A stretch of DNA of 64,000 nucleotides, taken from positions 55,650,555-55,714,554 of the forward strand of contig JBCNJP010000025.1 in assembly GCA_039602395.1 (NCBI GenBank), in the 5' to 3' direction. Positions 24,201-35,739 of the stretch are shown here, one piece after another (the first letter of the stretch is position 1; every line of letters begins with the position of its first letter). The stretch is from Deinandra increscens subsp. villosa (lineage: Eukaryota > Streptophyta > Magnoliopsida > Asterales > Asteraceae). A program made the translations under genes and the position numbers. The notes under the pieces are model-generated. The model made no database searches. It was given only the letters and a program-made list of their open reading frames with translations, and was not told where the DNA came from.

Positions 24201-24801
24201 ATAATGGTGGCTTTTCTGCTAGTCCATATGCTGCCCCTAGGTATGGGGCTAACACTTCCTTTTAGCAGGTATTTTTAAACACAAATCTAAACACAAGCAG
24301 TATCTCCAAGTTTGACATGATGATCGTATATAGAAAAAAAATCGAACCATGATTAGGGTACGTATCTAGATGATGAAAATCGAACCATACTAACCTCTTG
24401 TGGCTGCGATTTCGATTTGGAAGACATGATGATCTCTGATTTCGATTTGGAAGACTGGAATTCTCTTGTCAAAGATGAAAAAACAACGAAGAGTCTTGTG
24501 GTTTACTGGACGCAAAACTCTAAACACGTACGTAAACTGAAGCGACGTCCGAAACTCCGGATCGTATATATCACCTAGGAACTTGGAGTTGGAGACCTAT
24601 TTTATTTAATTAACTATTAAAATTCAGGATTCACGGGACAATATCTATTTTCGTGGGTCGTACCTGTCCCGACCCGAGTCCCACGAAAATTAAAATCTAA
24701 TACCCGAGTACCGACCCACCAATTGAAATCCGAGACGGGACGATCCGGTTCGGTTCGGGTTATCGGGATTCGCGGGACTTTCCCGATTTCTGCACACCCC
24801 T
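21240..24801 (-). mobile_element. hAT DNA transposon, 3,562 bp, inactivated
   Basis: The terminal inverted repeat AGGGGTGTGCA begins at 21240 and TGCACACCCCT ends at 24801. AAAGTT flanks both sides (21234-21239 and 24802-24807); hAT elements normally duplicate 8 bp, so this flank is imperfect. Subterminal GGGTCGGG/CCCGACCC repeats lie inside both ends (21255-21360 and 24655-24775). It encodes a BED-finger transposase on the minus strand. It sits less than 1 kb upstream of the SAC9 start codon. Confidence 0.85.
21694..24427 (-). pseudogene. hAT transposase (BED finger, RICESLEEPER type), disrupted
   Basis: A three-exon model fits. Exon 1, 24427-24395, has ATG and 11 codons (donor GTTAGT). Exon 2 is 23841-21849 and exon 3 is 21773-21694, ending in TAG; all junctions are GT-AG and in phase. 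Exon 2 holds a Lys/Arg-rich stretch, a BED zinc finger (WKYFTQF, CTYCG, HLKRC, about 23690-23570), and the RNase H-like hAT core with DNASSNDVAVRE and CLAHIINLIVQDGL, then TRWNST. Near the C-terminus DSYRSSLPPQVVEALICTQDW is recognisable. Two TGA stops (about 23473 and 23390) break the frame. The segment that normally lies between the RYP motif and LDSYRSSL, including the conserved ASESAFS motif, is absent (junction near 22000). Confidence 0.82.
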
Positions 24802-24807
24802 AAAGTT

Positions 24808-25775
24808 AATCGCGTTTGGTTTGCAAAGGATTGAAATTTATAAAACTAAATTACCAAAATAATGACCCCACCCCCTTCTTAATTCCCACAACCCAACCCA
24901 GATCTCTAATTTTCTTGTACAGCTCGACTCAAGATCATCAACCCAGAACTCCGTTCCGTTTTTCTTTTACAGCTCGACACATAACAGCCAACGCCATTCG
25001 TTCTTCTCTGTCACAAGATCAAAACGGCGACTGGGTTTTGATTTAAAACTCGATCTTGAAACTCGATTTACTTTCTAGGTTTGAAATTCGATTTACTTTC
25101 TAGGTTTGAAACTTGATTTACTTTCTGCTTTTCGATGACGGTTCTTCGTGCTCAACTGTGTTTGGCCAGTTGGAATTCCTAAGGATTCCAGTGAACCAAA
25201 CAGGCCATAAATCTCTTCTCTATTGCTGTTTGGCCATAGTATGTGTCTAGAATCATTGGTTGATGAGTTATTAGCTGGAGTTCTAATCTCCCAAGTTCCC
25301 TATTCTATTTCCTGCTTTGTTGATAATATATCTATAGGCATTTCAATTAAAACTTGATTATCATATATATGTAACTTTAACTTTAACATAGACATTTCAA
25401 TCAAACTTGATTATCATATATATGTATATCTATAAACTCAATTCCCTATTGCATTGCTTGCTCTGTTGATAATCTATCTATAGGCAGTTAGGAACTGCAA
25501 TTTTTTGTTGTTGTATAGCTATAAACTGTGAATATATATTGTTTTTTTTTCCTACGAATATATCTAGGATGAAGTATAATTCAACCATGATGTAGTTGTA
25601 CATGGATTTAGTCATCTTTAAGAGCAGTTTTTTTTTTGTCTATCCACTTTAATATATTTTTATGAGAGGACTAGTCGTCTTATCATCTATTTTGATTTGA
25701 CTGTATGCTCTCTACAACAGGAATCATGAACTTGTACCTTGTCATCAACACCTAAGGCAGGTTCGAGGTGAGATC
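24808..25775 (+). promoter_or_regulatory. SAC9 upstream region and 5' leader with leader intron
   Basis: A CT-rich stretch at 24860-25020 looks like the transcript leader of a plant gene, but no TATA box or start site can be fixed. A 27 bp direct repeat (GATTTACTTTCTAGGTTTGAAA, about three copies, 25054-25125) follows. A likely leader-intron acceptor is TCTACAACAG ending at 25720. The leader then runs to the ATG at 25776. An internal near-duplication of about 80 bp (around TTGATTATCATATATATGTA, 25330-25430) lies in the presumed leader intron. Confidence 0.45.
25726..25755 (+). other. Upstream ORF of nine codons in the SAC9 leader
   Basis: ATG at 25726 opens a frame MNLYLVINT that ends with TAA at 25753-25755, 20 bases before the main start codon. 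It lies just after the inferred leader acceptor (25720), so it should be present in the mature transcript. A short uORF this close to the start usually lowers translation of the main frame; that effect is inferred. Confidence 0.5.
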
Positions 25776-25788
25776 ATGGAATCGCCTG
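25776..25788 (+). CDS. SAC9: SAC9 coding exon 1
   Basis: Thirteen bases, ATG GAA TCG CCT G, ending at donor GTTAGT. The start context GATCATGG has A at -3 and G at +4. The last base completes an Ala codon with exon 2. Confidence 0.85.
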
Positions 25789-28700
25789 GTTAGTTCCTTG
25801 AAACTTTTTGAAGATTTTATTGATTTTATTATCTATCAAGTTTTCTGTCACCTTTTCTTTATTTGCATGCTTGTCTTTTCTTGACTGGTTTTCACAAAAA
25901 GTCATGTGATGCATGCTTTTAGATTCTCATTTGTGATTTTGTTTGACATTTATTGTAGCTGGTGGATTGAGGGCTACATCCGTTGTTGTTCTTACGCTTC
26001 ATACCAATGAGGTATACATAGTTGTTAGCTTGTCTTCTAGGAATGACACTCAAATCATTTATATCGATCCGACAACCGGATATCTTAGACATGAGCGGAA
26101 GCTAGGTTATGATGTTTTCAACTCCCAAGATGAGGCAATAAACTACATCACAAATGGTTCAAGATCGCATTGGAAGAACATAATTTATGCAAAAGCCATA
26201 TTAGGTTATGCAGTGCTTGGGAGCTCCGGTTTGCTGCTCGTTGCAACAAAGTTGACTGCTAGCATTCCAAATTTGCCTGCTGATGGTTGTATATACACTG
26301 TTAGTGAGAGCGAATGGGTCAAAATTGTACTTCAAAATCCTCAACCCCAGGGGAAAGGAGAAATGAAGAATATTCAAGAACTGGCTGAACTTGATATAGA
26401 TGGAAAGCACTACTTCTGTGAAACAAGGGATATAACTCGTCCCTTTCCAAGTCACAATTCTGTAAGAGACCCTGATGAGGAATTTGTTTGGAATGGTTGG
26501 TTCTCAAATCCCTTCAAAAGAATTGGTCTAAATCAGCACTGTGTTGTTTTACTACAGGTACTGGCCTTTGCTTCATGCCTTCATATTCCATCCTCACCAG
26601 GTGGACTTTTTTTAGGATCTCCAAATGCCCTGTTCAACTTAACAATTAAAAAAAATAGTACTTCTATCCAATTACAGACGGGTTATTTGTGTGTTTAGAT
26701 TTGAATGAATATGATCCACCCATTCTATATGGTAAGCATGAGATCCATGTAACGCATACTCAACTAATCCACGTAAATTAACAGGGTTTTGCCGAGTGTC
26801 GAAGTTTTCGAAGCGTGGGTAAGCAAGAGGGCATTGTCGCTCTTATAGCTCGTCGAAGCAGGCTTCATCCTGGCACACGATACTTAGCAAGAGGCATAAA
26901 TTCATGTTACAGCACAGGTAGGTTGGCATTTCCTAAGCCCATACTGGTTATGTTTTAATTATTAAAATATTCGTCTTGTGAAATTCTGTGGATATATTAT
27001 GTTCATTACTTCATTCCAATATCCATCTACTCATGACTGCTTGAGTTCTTGTAGTGCTTTGTTAGTTTGTTTGGTCTTCCATATCCATTATTTAGTCTAA
27101 GCTGTTATCCCATGTGAGTTTTAGGTTGACTCTTTGTTGTTTTTCAATATACTTGACAGTGGACACTATAACTTAATGGTCATCATCTGCTGTTGTGATT
27201 GTCGACTATAATTGAATTTGAACATAACTATAGTCTAAGCAAGTTTCAAAAGTTCAATCATGTATCTCATAGTTCTTTGTGGAATGCGATAGATTGTACA
27301 GTTAATCCATGTCTAATTCTTTGCAATAATTTAAAGATCTGGAACTACTTGAAAACAACAGAAGGAAGTTTTTTGTTGAAAGCACATAAATGTAAATCTA
27401 CACTTATAGTTAGAGTGGCAAATAGGAGAGTCAGACAGGTCTGATAACCTGTATTATTTGTTATGGGCTGGGTTGACCCAAAACACTTCTCTTATAAAAT
27501 CTTCTGTTTTTTGCAAATAGTTTATTTGTCAAATGTGTTCATGATTCACAAGACTTATATTTTTCTAATAATAATCCACTTGTTGAACAAAATGGTTTAG
27601 GAGTTTATATGCATCATAGTTATCAAAAGCAAGCGCTTTTGGCGCCTAGGCGCAAATCCTATGCGATGCGCAAGAAATGCGCTTAGGGTTCCTAGGTAAT
27701 ATAGGCGTTTAGTTTCTGGCGAGTTTGCAGCCGGATTAAGGCGAAACCACGCATCTCTCTTTATTTCTTCCTTTTTGGTTGATACTTGATGCCAGATTGC
27801 CCTGCTTTTGTCTGCTCCGGCGACGTTTTAGGCTGCTCCGGCAATGTTTTTGCTTGCTTAGGCAAAGTTTAGGAGAAAAAAATGAAAATAAAGAAGGAAA
27901 GAGAGATAGATATACACAGAGAGATACCAGAGAGATGTGAGATGCTTTAAGTAAAAGTCAATACCTAAAAAGCAAGCCTAAGTATACTGTTTACTGTTCT
28001 GCAGGACTGTTTTTTGTTTTTTTTTTTGTTTTTTAACAGCTGCATAGTGGCAAAAGGGTTGGTTTTTTATATATCAAGCAAATGTTATGTTTTGATAATA
28101 GTTGTAAGTGAATTTTTTTTGTTTCTTTATCAAAAACAAATGTGGTATTTGGGCTATAATTTTATCATTTTGGAAATTTATAATTTATTTTGATATTTTA
28201 TTTAAAAGCGCTTTTTTTTTCGGGCCCACGCTTTTTTTGCGCCTATCGCCTAGGCCCTAGGCGCGCACCCTATGATAACTATGATATGCATTACATTACT
28301 GATTGGGCTATTTCGACCCATTTCTCTTTTAGCTACTTCTGTAAGTTTATGTGTTTGTTTGGCTGTTAAAGATAAAACATGATCCAAATCTACTAATGGA
28401 TAGGTCTCTTCTTTTATATTTCCATTTTAGTGGTAACATATGGCAACTATTTAGCAAATAGCATTATTCATTCAGAAACTTCTAAGAACTAGGTGGTGGC
28501 TAATTAGAATATAATGCTATAGTGTAAAATTGATGCAGGTCAACGGGCTCAATCCTGAAACAAGCTATCGGACACCTAAGCCAACATTACACAATAGAAA
28601 CATAAAATATATGAGTAAAAATGCAAACATCTGGTCCCATGTAGCATTGGTCTTCAGATCTTGTCAACACATCTTTATTTTTTTAAAGATTGATAAATAT

Positions 28701-30532
28701 GAATATTCCCACCGTGAGCCTTTGAATAGTAGTTCTGTTGGCAAGTGAGGATTCATTAACCCCTAGAATTTAATGGGAATAATTGTTTTAAAGTTGACTC
28801 AGCAGTAGCATGATTGGCCCTATATAAGCACACTGTTACAGTTAGTAAACTTGTAGGATTAAAGCTTTGTTGAATAAAAGGATTTTGTGTTTCTCAAGAC
28901 TAAACTGTTTTCTGGACATGGAAATGATACCTAATCAGTGAAGTTGATTATCATGCCGCAACCAGCATATGACCGTGCATTTTTCTACACTTATCCAGTT
29001 CTGTCTGTTTTTCTTTTCTTTCCTACCATGAAAGTCTTTGTGAAACATCTCCAATGAAAAAGGAAATAGAAGATTTTAGTATATTAAAGTTATCACAGTA
29101 ATGAAATCAGTAAACTTGTATTGATTATTCTATTGAAAATATCTAAAGGTGGTAAGAATTGTTAGAACAGTTAACTTTATCATGTGTATTCAGGAGGTTT
29201 ACATATCAAGCTGTCAATGGTTTATATAATCCATACTATCTTAATTTTAATTGGCATCTTTGTTGGGCAGGCAATGAAGTTGAGTGTGAGCAACTTGTGT
29301 GGGTTCCCAAAAGAGCCGGTCAAAGTGTTCCTTTCAACACCTATATATGGAGACGGGGCACTATTCCTATTTGGTGGGGTGCAGAACTAAAGATCACCGC
29401 TGCGGAAGCAGAAATTTATGTTTCAGACCGTGATCCATATAAAGGAAGTGCACAATACTATCAACGATTAACTAAGAGATACGATAAAAGAAATATAGCA
29501 ATAGTTGGTACAAATCAAAAGAAAAGTCCCTTGGTTCCAATCGTGTGCATTAACTTGCTACGGAATGGAGAAGGGAAATCAGAATCCATTCTAGTTCAGC
29601 ATTTTGATAAATCTATGAACCACATCAAATCAACGGGTAAACTTCCTAACACTAGAGTTCACTTAATAAACTATGATTGGCATGCGAGCACCAAACTAAA
29701 TGGTGAACAACGAACCATCGAAGGACTGTGGAACCTCCTAAAAGGGCCAACAATATCCATAGGCATTTCAGAAGGAGATTATCTGCCCTCTCGTGAGAGA
29801 ATAAAGGATTGTCAAGGTGAAGTAATTTTTAATGATGACCTTGTCGGTGCCTTTTGCTTGCGGTTACATCAAAATGGAGTCATACGTTTCAACTGTGCTG
29901 ATTCTCTGGATCGGACAAATGCTGCTAGCTATTTTGGTGCCCTTCAAGTTTTCACAGAGCAGTGTAGGCGGCTTGGAATATCTCTTGATAGTGACATGGC
30001 TATTGATTATCAAGCTGCTAAAAATTATGGTGGATACACCGCTCCTCTGCCACCTGGTTGGGAAAAAAGATCTGATGCTGTAACGGGAAAATCATATTAT
30101 ATTGATCACAATACTAGGACTACCACCTGGAATCATCCATGCCCAGATAAATCTTGGAAGCGTTTTGACATGTCATTTGAGGAGTTCAAAAGGTCTACAA
30201 TTTTGTCACCAGTAGGCATACTGGCTGACCTTTTTCTAGTAGCTGGTGATATTCATGCAACAATCTACACCGGATCTAAAGCAATGCATAGTCAGATTCT
30301 TAGTATATTTAGTGAGGAAGCAGGAAAGTTCAAGCAGTTCTCTGTGGCACAAAATATGAAAATAACGTTGCAGAGAAGATATAAAAATGCTGTTGTTGAT
30401 AGCTCTCGTCAGAAGCAGTTAGAGATGTTCCTTGGTATACGGCTTTTCAAGTATCTTCCATCACTTCCGCTTCAACCCTTACATGTGCGTAACATCTTGC
30501 CATGCATTATTATTATTATTTTTATTATTGTT

Positions 30533-30563
<31 letters not shown>

Positions 30564-33500
30564 TTGTCTAACACATTACTAAAAGAAGTCCTTAGTGGCA
30601 CTTAACTAGCATAGTCGTGAGTATTAGAAAAGTTGAAAGGAATACATCATATTTTTTTTTTTTTTTGAACAGCAAGGGAAAAAATATATTAAAAAAACCA
30701 CCCCTAGCAAGAAGCTAGAGGAGAAAAACGATACATATGAAGAAAAAAGAAAAAAAACAACAATTACATCCAATACAAAGGATCATGTTTCCATTGATTC
30801 CAATCAAGATCTCTAAATTTTGAACGGGAGGATAACCACAAGAAGGTTTCTGATTTGATCTCGTCCATAAGTCTTCCCGGATGTGTGTTGCGGCCCTCGA
30901 ATTCTTTTCCATTTCTGGCTTTCCAAAGTTCCCAAACCGAAGCCGCAATGATTGCCTTGAGGGTTTTACTATGACGGGATTTGGGATCGACATTGGAGGT
31001 TTGACCATAGGCATGTTCGATGGAAAGTGGATGGGAGATGAGATTTTTGGTCCAGGAAGCAACAAGAGCCCAAGTATGAGTGGCGAAGGTGCATTCGAAA
31101 AGGAGATGGTTTGTGGATTCGATGTTGGTAGAGCACCAGGAGCAAGAATTCACTGGTAAGACGATGCCGCGATTAAGAAGTTCTGCTTTGACCGGGATTC
31201 TGTTTAGAGCTGCTTTCCAGATAAAAATATCGACTTTTTTAGGAATCCAGTTTGACCATTGGTGTTTGAAGGAGAAGTTGGCCCATGATTGCTCCAACCT
31301 TTTGCGGACGCTACTGGAAGAGAAAGTGAGACTGTTACATCCCTGCCAGACCCAACGATCAGGTTCAAGGGAGAAGGTGAATGACTGAAGGATGGAGGAT
31401 AATTGTGACAGAGAATTCCGTTCAGAAATGGTGGAGGGTCGAGATTTCCAGTTCCATGTTGCCGATGTCGTGCCGGTATTGGTGGTGAAGATCCTCTCTC
31501 CAACCAGACAGGATTTGGACTTTTCAATGTGATAAAGATCGGGAAACAGAGATTTCAGGTTTGTGTGAGTGAGCCAAGTGTCATGCCAGAAAAGAACCGA
31601 CGAGCTAACTCCCGGAGATGCTCTGATATTCTCCGAGAAGTTGATGCCTTCATCACCGAGATCCTTGAAGACGTTGGTGATAGGTTTCCAGTACCCAGGG
31701 ATTGATTTGCGAAGGGGAAAGGAGTCGTGAATCCTACGAGATGAGTGAATGGCTTTGATTACTGAGACCCAGAGGGCCGACTTGTCCGTTTTGAATCGCC
31801 ATCCCCATTTGGAGATTAGTGAGAGGTTAGCGGCCCTAAGGCTGCCAATTCCGAGACCGCCATTAATTTTTGGAGCAATGATTCTTTTCCACGCAACCCA
31901 GGGTATTTTTTTGTGTGCCGGCGTGTTGCCCCAGAAGAAATTTTTTCGCAGACGTTCAAGTTCTAGAATGATGGATGAAGGGGCACGAAAGAGTGATAGA
32001 AAATACGTCGGAATAGAGCCTAGGACAGATTTGATCAGAACTGCTTTTCCACCTTGGGAAAGGATTGAGGATTTCCAGCCGTTTAGGCGATTTTTGAATT
32101 TCTGTACTATCGGTTCCCAATGTTTTTTGAGTCTCATGTTTGCACCAATTGGGATACCCAAGTATGTGAATGGCAGTTTATCCACTTTACATTGAAGGAT
32201 GGAGGCCATGGAGTCCATTTGAGGCGGATCTGTACCAATGCCGAAGAGGCGGCATTTGTCGTAGTTGATTTTGAGACCAGAGGACGCATGGAAGCATCTT
32301 AGGAACCTGGCAAGGTATCTGCAGTTTGATTCACGCCAGTCCCCAAGGAAAATCACGTCGTCAGCATATAAAAGATGGGACAGTGTTGGGCCGTCATTCG
32401 GCAGTTGGATGCCTTTAAACATGCCTGTTTGGATGGCATTCTCGGTGGCGATGTGTAGTGCTCAGTGTTGTAGAAAGCGCTAGGCGGTAGCTAGGCGGTC
32501 GAGTACCGCCTAGCATTTAATCGGGATTAATCGGGATTAATCGGGATTAATCGATTTGTAATTTTTTTAATTTATATATATATATACACATTTATATGAA
32601 AATAATACTTTCAAATCCACATTAATACTTCATAATTCATAGAATTCAAGCTTAGTTATAACAAAACAAGTACTTATAAATCCATTTTTTTTATTTTGAC
32701 CGATTTTTTTCGATTTTGACCGGCTTTGACCGATTTTTGACCGGCTTTGACCGATTTTTGACCGGCTTTGACCGATTTTTGACCGATTTTTACCGATTTT
32801 TACCGATTTTCTCCGCCTAGATATTCCACCGATTAATGGACCGCCTAGCTAAAAATTCCAAGAGAAATGACCGCCTAGCGATTAATCGCCGCCTAGGCGA
32901 CCGCCTAGGCCGATTTTTACAACATTGGTAGTGCTTCCATAGCAATGATGAACAGGAAAGGGGATAGTGGATCACCCTGCTTTACCCCCCTTTGGATTTG
33001 GAATTCATGTGTAGGTGAGCCGTTGACTAGGATTGAGGTTTTGGATGAGGAGAGGCACCCGTGGATCCATGATCTCCATTTCGACGAGAAGCCCATTTGA
33101 GAGAGGATTGAATCAAGGAAGTTCCAGTTCAGGCTGTCGAAGGCCTTTTCAAAATCAACTTTGAATAACATGGCCTTAAGCTTCTTGTTTTTCAGCCAAG
33201 CGATGGTTTCATTTAACATTAGTGGGCCGTCAAGTATTGATCTGTCTCCGACGTATGCTGATTGGGTGTTGCTTATGACAGAAGAGATGACTGCTTTGAG
33301 GCGAATGGCCAGGACTTTTGAAATGACTTTGTAGATGCAACCGATGAGGCAGATTGGTCGGAAGTGTGAGAGTAAGAGGGGATCTTTCTTCTTAGGGATG
33401 AGTGCGATGAAAGAAGAATTACAACCAGGGCTGATGTATCCAGTGGAGTGGAAGTGTTGAAGGATTTCCAGAAGGTGAGGTCCAATTAGGTCCCAGTGAG

Positions 33501-35337
33501 ATTTGATGAAGTTGAAATTGAAACCGTCTGGGCCGGGGGCCTTGTCGGATCCGCAGGACCAAACTGCTTCTTTGATTTCCTGCAACGTGAAATGCGAGGT
33601 TAAGAATGTGGATTCGTTCGACGACAGTTTTTTGAATTTGTCAGATAGGAATAGCGGTCTGATTGCAATCGGTTCGGCAAACTTTTTGGAGAAGAATTGG
33701 AATGTTTGTTCTTTGAGGGCATCGGGGGAGGTGATCCAGTTTCCGTTGTGTATTATGCCGTTGATTCTGTTTTTTGCTGTGCGGTTACGAATGAGACCGT
33801 GGAAGTATGCTGAGTTTTCGTCGCCGTCAATGACCCATTTGATTCTTGATTTTTGTTTCACGTCTTGAGTCTTTTTCGCATTTATTTCCTTCGCTTTCTT
33901 GATGGACTCTTGCCTGAGAGATAACTCTGATGGTGTGAGGCCGAGCACCTCAGCTTTGAGTTCAAGACCCTCGATTGTATCTCTGATAATCTTTAGCTCG
34001 TAGTCCTTTTTGTTTCTGAATTCGATGTTCCACGCTTTTAGGGCCTCCTTGACTGATTTGAGTTTGAGTTGCAGTTTCCTATCAGGCATGTTGTTTTGTG
34101 GCCTCACAGTTTGTGAGAATGCTGTTGTGACTGTATCCATGTAACCCGATCGACCAAACCACGAATTGTAAAATCTAAATGCTGAAGGACCAAAATCTAA
34201 AATGTTAGTGACCAAAATGAGCGGACAATGGTCCGAATGAATCCTAGGCAAAGCCGTGAGGGACGCATCCGGCCATAACCGCATGAATGAATTTGAGACA
34301 ATAATCCTATCAATTTTGCTGAGTTTGTCTCCACGATCAGAAATGTAGGTGAATTTTCTCCCTCCCATATTGTATTCTTTCAGACCCGAATTTGCAATAA
34401 AAGTGTTGAAATTTGAGGCATTAACAGGACAAAATTCAGAGTTTAATCGCTCATGTGGAAATCTTACCTCATTGAAGTCACCCAGGAGGATTGCAGGAAT
34501 GGTTGGATGTTCGGCCAGTTTGAGACTCAGTTCTGACCAACAAGCAAGCTTTGAGGATGTATCATGTGGGCCGTATATGTTAAAAATCAAGATTTCTTGT
34601 GAAGTGCCGATGAGAAAACCTTTAATAAGAAGGTAGAATCTTGATGTGTGCATCGCTGTCTTTTGGAAAGTTGCGGGGTCCCATATCGATATGAGCCCAC
34701 CCGATCTTCCCGAGGCATTGCAAGACTCAAGTTCAAAGGATGATCTACCCCAAAAAGAAGATGGGGAAAAGCCGAAGGAATTTTGGAATTGCGTTTCTTG
34801 GATTGCAACAAATGATAACTACTTGTCTACGTCATGCATTCTACTGTGGGTATTCCCATTGCAGCATTATATTCTGACATTGAAGTATTGAACCCATTTT
34901 TTTCTTTTATTAAATTCTGTTTCTTCATACTTTCTTACACTGTTCGTGTAGCGTTTTGTCACTAAAACTCAGTTTGATGTATGAGAACCATATGCTTTTA
35001 ACTGATATTGTTTGGAGCCAGTGATGTTTTTCGATGGTCTTGATTTTTGATGATGATCTTTTCTGTATGCATCTCATTGTGTAATAGACCTTTGGCTGTT
35101 AGGCATATTGAAATTCTGTATTGCTAACATTTTGCTTGTGATAATTTTTTTCACCCAAAGTAACTGCTAACACCTCTGTAGTCATAATCGCTCTAGGCGC
35201 ATGCCTCCGTCAATACTTAGGTGAGTCAAGTGCATGGGATCCTTGTTATTCTTCCTTTTCTTATATGAATTTTTATTATTCTAAAATTTGAACCTGATTC
35301 TTATTCTATCTGGAATTCTGCAAATTATTATCACTTG

Positions 35338-35375
<38 letters not shown>

Positions 35376-35703
35376 CTATTATTGAGCTTCTTTTTGGTGT
35401 CTGGATGCGTTTTTTTTTTGTGTGGCTTGACTATGTAGGCTAACATTGCTTTTTGTTTACTAGAAATCTACACCTAGCAATGCTGACAGTGACAGATGTA
35501 ACTAATTCACTATTTATTATTATTTTTATTGGTCTGTATTCTGTAGGTGTGGGGAATATTACTATAAAATCTTAGTTATAGACACTGAAATTTTACATGA
35601 AGCAAATTATGATCTTTGACACATTCTATGGTGTTTCATTAGAACTTTATGAGAGAGCTGGCTGGCTATCTTGGTCTTCTTTGTGAATAAAAATGCTTAG
35701 TTT

Positions 35704-35739
<36 letters not shown>

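Larger units (their letters stand above)
20504..25207. mobile_element. Possible PIF/Harbinger-like element enclosing the hAT element
   Basis: The left end GGGGCTGTTTGGTTCGTGGAA (20504) and the right end, read on the minus strand from 25207 (TGGCCTGTTTGGTTCACTGG), share an 11 bp core, CTGTTTGGTTC. Each end is flanked by TAA (20501-20503 and 25208-25210), the target size of PIF/Harbinger and Tourist elements. No transposase of that type is visible. The right arm (24808-25207) includes sequence that may be SAC9 leader, so the ends could also belong to two different short elements. Confidence 0.35.
30651..34827 (-). mobile_element. Non-LTR retrotransposon (L1-type LINE), 5' truncated
   Basis: The minus-strand element ends in poly(A), seen as a T run at 30651-30666. 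The 5' end is placed near 34827, where the endonuclease reading starts part-way through the domain. Candidate target duplications are TACATCAT (30643-30650) and TACGTCAT (34828-34835), differing at one base, so the limits are tentative. It lies antisense to SAC9 in intron 4 and is itself interrupted by a MITE. Confidence 0.82.

Noticed and set aside
30881..32483. Plus-strand open frames across the LINE (for example 31749-32195)
   Set aside because: They are antisense to the continuous LINE ORF2 frame, which has recognisable domains on the minus strand.
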